Below are positions 58,185 to 64,000 of a DNA stretch of 64,000 nt, piece by piece. Location of the stretch: positions 23,567,554-23,631,553 of the forward strand of contig NC_030854.1 in NCBI RefSeq assembly GCF_000208745.1. Reading direction: 5' to 3'. How positions within the stretch are numbered: position 1 is the stretch's first letter; every line of letters begins with the position of its first letter. The DNA is from Theobroma cacao (lineage: Eukaryota; Streptophyta; Magnoliopsida; Malvales; Malvaceae). The notes below the pieces were generated by a model. It worked only from the letters and a program-made list of their open reading frames with translations, made no database searches and was not told the DNA's origin. A program made the position numbers and the translations under genes.

Positions 58185-58195
58185 CTATAAATATC
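58185..58195 (+). promoter_or_regulatory. TATA box of family A LTR copy 3
   Basis: CTATAAATATC, at the same distance from the LTR start as in copies 1 and 2. Confidence 0.6.
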
Positions 58196-59021
58196 TCTTC
58201 CTTCCAGTAACTTCTTGAATTTCCAGCAGCTTCTTTTTCTTCTTCTTCTTCTCTTCCCATCTCACGTTGCTTCCATCCTCCATGGAAGCTTGATATGGAG
58301 CTTGCATAATTTTCTCTCTCTAGCTCTAGTTTTCATACTTTTGTGCCCTTTTGACTAGAACCCTTGTATTTTTTCACTCTCTCACTTTAAAACCCTTGAA
58401 AAATCCTACTTCCATACTTTTTCTCACTAGTTAAGTGTTTAGAGAAAGAAAGAGAAAGAAAGCCCTATAATAAGCTTGGGAATTATTGGAAAGAATTTCA
58501 AAGTTACAAAGCCATTAAGGTGAGTAGTAAATTAGAATTGAGTTTTAAGTGTTGATAATGTTTAGTGGTTGATTTGTGAGTTTATTGTTGAGATTGTGTA
58601 TTGACTCTAATGTGATTAGGTAGTGAACATAGATAGCCATTTAAAATGGTAATTGAAAGCTAGTTAAGAGATAACTTTTAGGGTTTATAGTGCGTGAATT
58701 AACATAATACTGATGCTAATGTGATTTTAGGTTCTAACGAAGCCCCATTACCCCAATTGGATCATTAGGGGAATTAAAGTCAGCTAAAGGCTCAACAATA
58801 TACCGGTGAGTGGACTTGCATTTCAAAAATTGTTTTGGGAATGTAAACTTATTTGCACTATATACTTGAATGATTTTATTCAACTTTCTTTAAAAACGAG
58901 TGCTTTGGGAACAAGCCTTTTATAATTTGATTTTATATTGTGACATGTGGCTGTTATGGATGGTTGAACTACTACACTATGTTGATATATATATATATAT
59001 ATACGAATAATGTTCTGTATT

Positions 59022-59105
59022 GATATTGACTCGGCTATGTGCAAGTAAGAGTGCACATAAGTCGTTCCTGACCCGGCTATGTGCGAGTGGGAGTGCACAT
59101 AAACC
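59022..59105 (+). repeat. Tandem hairpin repeats, two units
   Basis: Two units of the copy-2 type ('gacccggctatgtgcgag...gtgcacata'), one of them with changes (gactcggc...gcaag). Confidence 0.75.
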
Positions 59106-59150
59106 GTTGCATATGAGATGATGATGATGGGAGGGTGTACATGATGATTA

Positions 59151-59151
<1 letters not shown>

Positions 59152-59195
<44 letters not shown>
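59152..59195. repeat. (TA)22 microsatellite
   Basis: An expanded TA run. The matching sites in copies 1 and 2 of the LTR hold only about six to nine repeats. Confidence 0.9.
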
Positions 59196-59201
<6 letters not shown>

Positions 59202-59342
59202 TGGTATATGGTTGTAAATGCAAAAATGGGAGCATTTGAATTGTTGAAATTTGGGAGTTTATATGTGTTACATGTTGCTTTTAGTATTTTAACAGGATGG
59301 CTTTGATTTAAGGGAAAAGGAAACCTTTTTCTTGATGTTTTG

Positions 59343-59475
59343 ATTCTCGCTGCAACGAGAAACTCTAGGGTCTTTGGAGGGTGGCTAGCCAAAAACTCGC
59401 TGCAGCGAGAAAGTTTCTATCTTGGGGCAGAAATTTTGCTACAGCGAGAATGAATCTCACTGCAGCAAAAAACTT
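59343..59475. repeat. Array of diverged TCTCGCTGCAGCGAGA palindromes
   Basis: Four variants, including an exact CTCGCTGCAGCGAG at 59396-59409. Two further variants lie near 59633-59695. Confidence 0.75.
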
Positions 59476-59976
59476 TCTATTTTGTCTCACATCTTGATCA
59501 ATTGTTGCCCTATTTTCCACTTCTTTGATACCATAATTGAGCATGAACTTCCAACATTAAGGAATAAATGAATTAAGTTTAAAATGAGGAGGTTTGGTGA
59601 GAAACCCTTGGCTAGATGATAATTTAAGTCAAGTGTTGCTACAGTAAAAATTCATTCTCGTTGCAGCTAGAATGCCTTTCCGCTGCAACGAGGACCCATC
59701 GTTTATTTGACTTGATTCGCATGAATGCCATTAAAGTTTTCACTCTCCAAAACCTTTGTTGAGCATGGACTCTTTTCAATAAGTGATTTTTTTCTCATGT
59801 GGGGTTTACATGAGGGGTTTAATAAGAACTCAAATAAATTGCATTGTTTTCAAAAATGAATGCATTACAATTTTATTAAACATTCCTTATGGTATGCTTG
59901 TTCCCTTCTTGTTCACTCACTGGGTTTATATTCACTGTTTTCAACTTCATGTTTTTAGATCACGAGGCAGGTGGTA

Positions 59977-62889
59977 TGTCACGACCTGGAACTCCCATCA
60001 GGCCCATGACAATCGCCGTGACGTCCTTATAGGCACTCATTACTCGGAATGCCAATCAGAACCCCGCAAGGCTTAGCATCAGCTTCCGCATCTCCCCGGT
60101 AGCGACAGTTATTAAATCTCACATTTCAAGAAATCATAAGTCATTTCTAAATCAAAATAATATAATATTATTTTCTAGCTCATAGGGGCATTTTCGTCAT
60201 TTTTCTTCGAAAATACCGAAACCCGCCAAAAACATGGTGTGCGGGTGAAAAACACATGTTCATAATTAAAAGTAAATTTAGATGTCTAAAATAATTATTT
60301 GAAATGAAATTATAATTGTTTGAATAAAATAATAATATTCAATAAAAAATAATATTTATAAAATAAGAAATAATATTTATAGAGAAATTCATAATTAATT
60401 TCTATAGTGTAAAAGCTAAATATATTCATACGCACTTTAAAGCAAATAATTGAAGTATAAAATTACTTTTACAGTGACACATGGGCCCCCAACTAACCAA
60501 TAAGGTGCGAGTTTGTGACCCTACAATTTTGTCGATGCAAGGCTAACTGAAGTCCTTGATGCAATCGGCTATCTATCGGCTATCCCGAGCCTGAAATGTG
60601 GAGAATTGAGGGTGGTGAGATTATAAAATCCCAGTGAGTAAACAAATACCATCTAAACCATCTAAAGTCGAGTAAATGGAGACAAGTAAGATATTCCATT
60701 CCAGTATGTTTTTCATAACATCAATAATCAATTTACTCAAATAATCAACTTGGCTTATGTATTTCATAAAACTTGGCTCCTGCCAAAATCATTCCCGGGG
60801 ATGCCTTGGCCTAAGCATCTGATCGAGACTACCAAGGCTGTTCAGTGTAGTACACACATGAACATATTTGTACATTTGAAAATCTAGCCATGCCATGGCG
60901 TTGGTTGAGTCTCACTCTCACGCAGTGGTCCACGTGAAGTGCACTCAAATCTTTACCTCTAGAGACACCCTCCACACTGCTCTCCGATCAAGGTAAGGTA
61001 TATCTGATTCTGTGCCCCCTCTCTTAGGCTAGTCCACAGAACCTCCTCTGCAAGAATTTTGGATTATTTTATCTACCACCTGATTTATAAAATCTTTATC
61101 TGCATGACATGGCAATTTATCGCAACCTAGCCTCTCAAGGCTGAATACACAGTACAAATAATTCGAACACCAAAAATCAGTTTAGCCATTCATGCTCATA
61201 TATTGTCATAAGCCATTCAATTTAAAACCATAAATTTACAACACATCAAGTGGTCTTCAATTACTCTATTTTCAAAATCATTATTTAATTTATAAAAATT
61301 TATAAAATCACATTTATTCAAAAAGCATAACAATTTACCATTTAAACCCATTTTACCATAAAATCACAAAAACGAATAAAAACTACTTTAGATAATTAAG
61401 ACGATAGTAAGGTTACTCACAGTATCAGGAGTAGAAATACTCCTAGTCCCAGTCTTTGGTGTAATCTCTTTATTTTTATCAAATAGCTCACCACCTATAC
61501 ATCACACATGACACAAAATTCAATAATTTGTGTCAATTTATCATAAACTATTTCAGGCTCTCTAAATCTAAATGAATGCATGCGATGGGATGCAAAATGT
61601 CCGATTAATCACTTAAACGTGATATTTAACCTAAGTCACACTATACTCGATCTAATCGGCTAAAATCTCCAATTTAACTCTAAATCAATTTTTCTCACTT
61701 TCTACACTTCAATTATACCTAAATTACCTCAGTGACTATGAATGAAATTCAATTTATCAGCCCCGGGTCAATAATCACACATGTCTATATGTTGAGCAAA
61801 AATTCAGATTTTCACACCAAAATTTCTCATTTAATTTCTAGCCTCACCAAACATCAAATATCATTAATTTCAGCCACAATATCCTCCCTAGAAAATTCGT
61901 CCAATGAAGAACACATAAGGAATGGGTGATTTTCAAGCTTGATTCTTACACTAAACACCATAAATCATTGAAAACATCCATATAACTTAAAATCCAACCA
62001 AACCATCACCAAACTCTCTCTCTCTAGAATTCGGCCTTCATGGGTTTCATCATGCCAACTCAATTTTCAGCCAGGGAAATAAGAAAATAAAGCATGGGTA
62101 TGCTAGATCTCAAGCAAAAATTGAAAAATCATACCTTATCTTGCTTGATTCCTTGAAATTTCCACAATTTTTCTTGAAATTCTCTTATCTAGGGTTTTTT
62201 CTAGTTTTTCCTTTCTTTCCTTTGTCTTGACCAAATATGGAGAAGAAGAATGGGATAAATATGGGTTGATTTTTATAGAAAATAATAAAATATCCTTGCT
62301 TGACACGTGTCACATGCTTATTAGTCCATTTTTCTATTTATACTTTAATAATTATGCTTCCATTCTCCACCACAAGATTAGTCAAAGGTCAAAATGAGGA
62401 TAAGGGAAGACCATGTGCTGGACAAGTGTCTTGGTGGTGGAAAATTACTGTTTTGCCCCTAGGGTGGCAAATTACCATTTTGCCCCTATGCTCCAAAAAT
62501 ATGGGAATTACAACTTTTTTACTTCTAAACCTCAAATTATACTCCAATGAGTGAAATGTGATCAATCTTGATCAAAAAATTCTTCCAATATTCCAATTTT
62601 ATCCTTAGGTGGCAAAATTACCATTTTACCTCTAAATAGTGAAAATTTCGATTTGACTCCAAATTAATCCTCGAACTCCGAATCACCATTTTAAGTCATT
62701 CTTTGACTGTAAAATTTTGAATTTCACCTTAAAATCCTTATTTAACCTAGTTCGAGGCTTAGATCAACTTTATTGTACCTCTAGGTACAATACTGACTTT
62801 TATCGATTTTTCAGGGCTCTCCTAGTTTATAAGCATACTATCCATCACATGTATGTCATGACAGGTATTTTATAAGGTCGGGCTTTACA
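59977..62889 (-). repeat. Family B solo LTR, minus strand
   Basis: On the plus strand it starts TGTCACGACCTGG and ends CGGGCTTTACA. TGGTA precedes (59972-59976) and follows (62890-62894), an exact duplication. The TATA box (ttctataaaaatc on the minus strand, 62271-62280) sets the orientation. Length 2913 bp, no coding sequence. Its minus-strand end GGTCGTGACA resembles the family A terminus, so the two families are probably related. Putative introns on the minus strand: 62134-61495 and 61420-60591. Confidence 0.85.
62271..62280 (-). promoter_or_regulatory. TATA box of family B LTR
   Basis: The minus strand reads TTCTATAAAA, followed by 'atcaaccc', about 610 bp from the LTR start on that strand. 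Confidence 0.55.
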
Positions 62890-63244
62890 TGGTAACTAGG
62901 TCGAAATGTCTTCGTATATTCAACTTTTGGTAGGTGTCTCGGTATTCAGTAGTTGTACATTCGTCCGAGTCTCTTCACTGGAAGTCGAGTATTCTTTTGT
63001 TGTGTTTAGACAAACCTAATGTAAATTAGTAAGATACATGTTGTAGACAATATATATACACTTGTTTAGTATGCCAGCATGAGGTGGGAATGTTTAATAT
63101 TATTTTGAACCTAAGTTATGAAATGTGACTTAGCAGTTTATGATAAAATGATGAACATGTCAGATTAATAGGCTTGCTTGGGCTTAGTGGACTACGTCCA
63201 TTGGGCCCATGCACTGGTCATGGCCCGAAATTTGGGTCGTGACA
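62890..63244 (+). repeat. Family A LTR copy 3, right part
   Basis: Resumes with 'ggtaactaggtcg', matching copy 1 from 31208, and ends GGGTCGTGACA at 63244. Confidence 0.82.
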
Positions 63245-63249
63245 CAAAT

Positions 63250-63265
63250 CCCCTGCTATGATGCC
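63250..63265 (-). promoter_or_regulatory. Primer-binding site of the Athila-like element
   Basis: The minus strand reads TGGCATCATAGCAGGG, a diverged form of the Athila site (TGGCGCCGTTGCCGGG), 10 bp inside the 5' LTR end. Changes at CG positions fit deamination. Confidence 0.7.
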
Positions 63266-63275
63266 AAAAACTTAT

Positions 63276-63491
63276 TGTTGGATTTACCACGTAAGTGCAT
63301 GTATAGTTAACAAGTAATATAATAGAAAGTAAAGTTTGTTCCCATAGAGAATTGCCCAAAATCTTTTTGCTAAGTACTAAAATTAAAACAACTTAATCTT
63401 ATCCAAACAACCAAATTTAAAACTACTAAAAATTAAATAAACTAAAACTAAAACTAGATTTGAAAGTAAAAATATTAATTTACCTAATCAT
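63276..63491 (-). repeat. 5' LTR remnant of the Athila-like element
   Basis: Matches 52040-52250 closely. It is interrupted at 63491, where a new LTR begins. Confidence 0.78.
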
Positions 63492-64000
63492 TGATAATTC
63501 TATTATATAGAGGTATTTAGTCACATTTTGAGATGTTAATGTAGCTAAGTCCTTATGTTTTAAGTAGTTTTTATGTTTTTAGTTGATTGAGTTAAAGCAT
63601 GTTAAATTAGTATAATTCAAGTAATTCTTGTTTATTTTCATGCTTGAAGTCCTATTTTAAGCCAATGTTGATTTAGTCCTTGTGTGTGTAGGATCTCAAA
63701 CGCATAAGTTATATGGTAATGAACTATGCAATGGAGACTAAGTGCAGATCTTCACTAAACATGCTACTGTAATTCGAACATAACTCGAGCCACAGAGATT
63801 GAATCAACATGATTCTTGGACCATTGAAAATTTGAGAGGCAGACCTACACTTTCATGTTTACTATTTTGCACAAATCAAAGTCAGGGTTGGAGAAAATCG
63901 TGTTGCAAGATGAGGCATTACAGTAGTTTGCACTAAGGTAGCACAATGAGGAGTGTGCGACCTTGCAAGATTGAAGGCCACTGCACGTTAGGGAGCATCA
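63492..64000 (+). repeat. Start of another Athila-like LTR, cut by the window end
   Basis: Begins TGATAATTCTATTATATAGAGG, the same type of start as the minus-strand LTR ending at 53655, but on the plus strand. Later it has 'gattcttggaccattgaaa' (63812-63830), the counterpart of a block in that LTR. It is probably the 5' LTR of an element inserted into the older 5' LTR; its other end is outside the window. Confidence 0.65.

Larger units (their letters stand above)
57796..59976 (+). repeat. Family A LTR copy 3, left part
   Basis: Starts TATGAGACCTTAACT, with one change in the expected TG end. It continues at 62890-63244 after a 2.9-kb insertion. Outer flanks AAAAT (57791-57795) and CAAAT (63245-63249) fit a 5-bp duplication with one mismatch. 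It carries the TATA box (58185-58195), putative introns 58520-58730 and 58806-59958, hairpin units 59022-59105, (TA)22 at 59152-59195 and palindromes 59343-59475. It lies in the leader of the Athila-like element. Confidence 0.82.
52040..63491 (-). mobile_element. Athila-like Ty3/gypsy element with large pol deletion
   Basis: Minus strand. The 5' LTR starts at the right (63276-63491, itself interrupted). Primer site 63250-63265, leader split by a family A LTR (57796-63244), gag 57430-55938, protease 55895-55590, a tail of integrase (55480-55200), a long non-coding 3' region, PPT 53656-53670 and 3' LTR 52040-53655. RT, RNase H and the integrase core are absent. The gag/protease text ('KQKKLDKQFEKFF', 'ALTEKCSVIIQNK', 'VIIDVKNAIITF') and the primer site type assign it to the Athila/Tat side of gypsy. 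Confidence 0.85.

Noticed and set aside
58880..59392. 170-codon minus-strand frame
   Set aside because: It runs through the (TA)n tract and the hairpin repeats of LTR copy 3 and gives low-complexity Ile-Tyr text.
1..64000. tRNA, rRNA, known microRNA precursors and CRISPR-like arrays
   Set aside because: None recognised on either strand by eye. The tandem repeats present are LTR hairpins, minisatellites or CACTA subterminal motifs without regular unique spacers.

Overview
This is repeat-rich plant nuclear DNA, most likely from a eudicot. It is AT-rich and holds Ty1/copia and Athila-like Ty3/gypsy LTR retrotransposons, L1-type LINEs with a C-terminal RNase H domain, a CACTA (En/Spm) DNA transposon and an F-box/FBD pseudogene. 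The only apparently intact cellular gene is a small ARGOS / ORGAN SIZE RELATED-type membrane protein gene at about 15.65-15.85 kb on the minus strand. The species cannot be named from sequence alone.

Layout, left to right. 1-4.5 kb: two copies of an Athila-like LTR plus leader, with a decayed gag between them. 4.5-8.6 kb: a degenerate minisatellite on both sides of an AT-rich stretch and an F-box/LRR/FBD pseudogene. 9-13.7 kb: an Athila-like LTR, a scrap of copia RNase H, a 5'-truncated LINE and a solo LTR. 13.7-20.4 kb: low-copy-looking sequence with the ARGOS/OSR-like gene. 20.4-24.5 kb: an LTR next to a 5'-truncated CACTA element. 24.5-28.8 kb: AT-rich sequence, a possible MITE and a higher-GC degenerate segment.

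From 28.8 kb to the end is a stack of nested insertions, many with exact target-site duplications (TSDs). A LINE (28792-36240, minus strand, TSD GAAAGTT) is split by two solo LTRs of one family (family A; TSDs TTCAG and TCCAA). An old minus-strand copia LTR is split by a plus-strand copia (36607-51554, TSD CTTAT). That copia's integrase is split in turn by a 10.2-kb SIRE-like copia (38404-48648, minus strand) with an extra ORF3 in the env-like position. An Athila-like element (minus strand, from 52040) has lost most of pol and carries a third family A LTR between its primer-binding site and gag. That LTR is split by a solo LTR of a second family (family B, TSD TGGTA). Another Athila-like LTR starts at 63492 and runs off the window.

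The most interesting signal is inside the family A and B LTRs. Downstream of the TATA box, all three A copies and the B copy carry the same arrangement of consensus splice sites: donor, acceptor, an exon of 74-76 nt, donor, then an acceptor preceded by a conserved block. This suggests a spliced leader or non-coding transcript made from the LTR. The second presumed intron of family A also holds tandem hairpin repeats and a repeated 16-bp perfect palindrome. None of the retroelement genes looks intact, so autonomous activity from this locus is unlikely.
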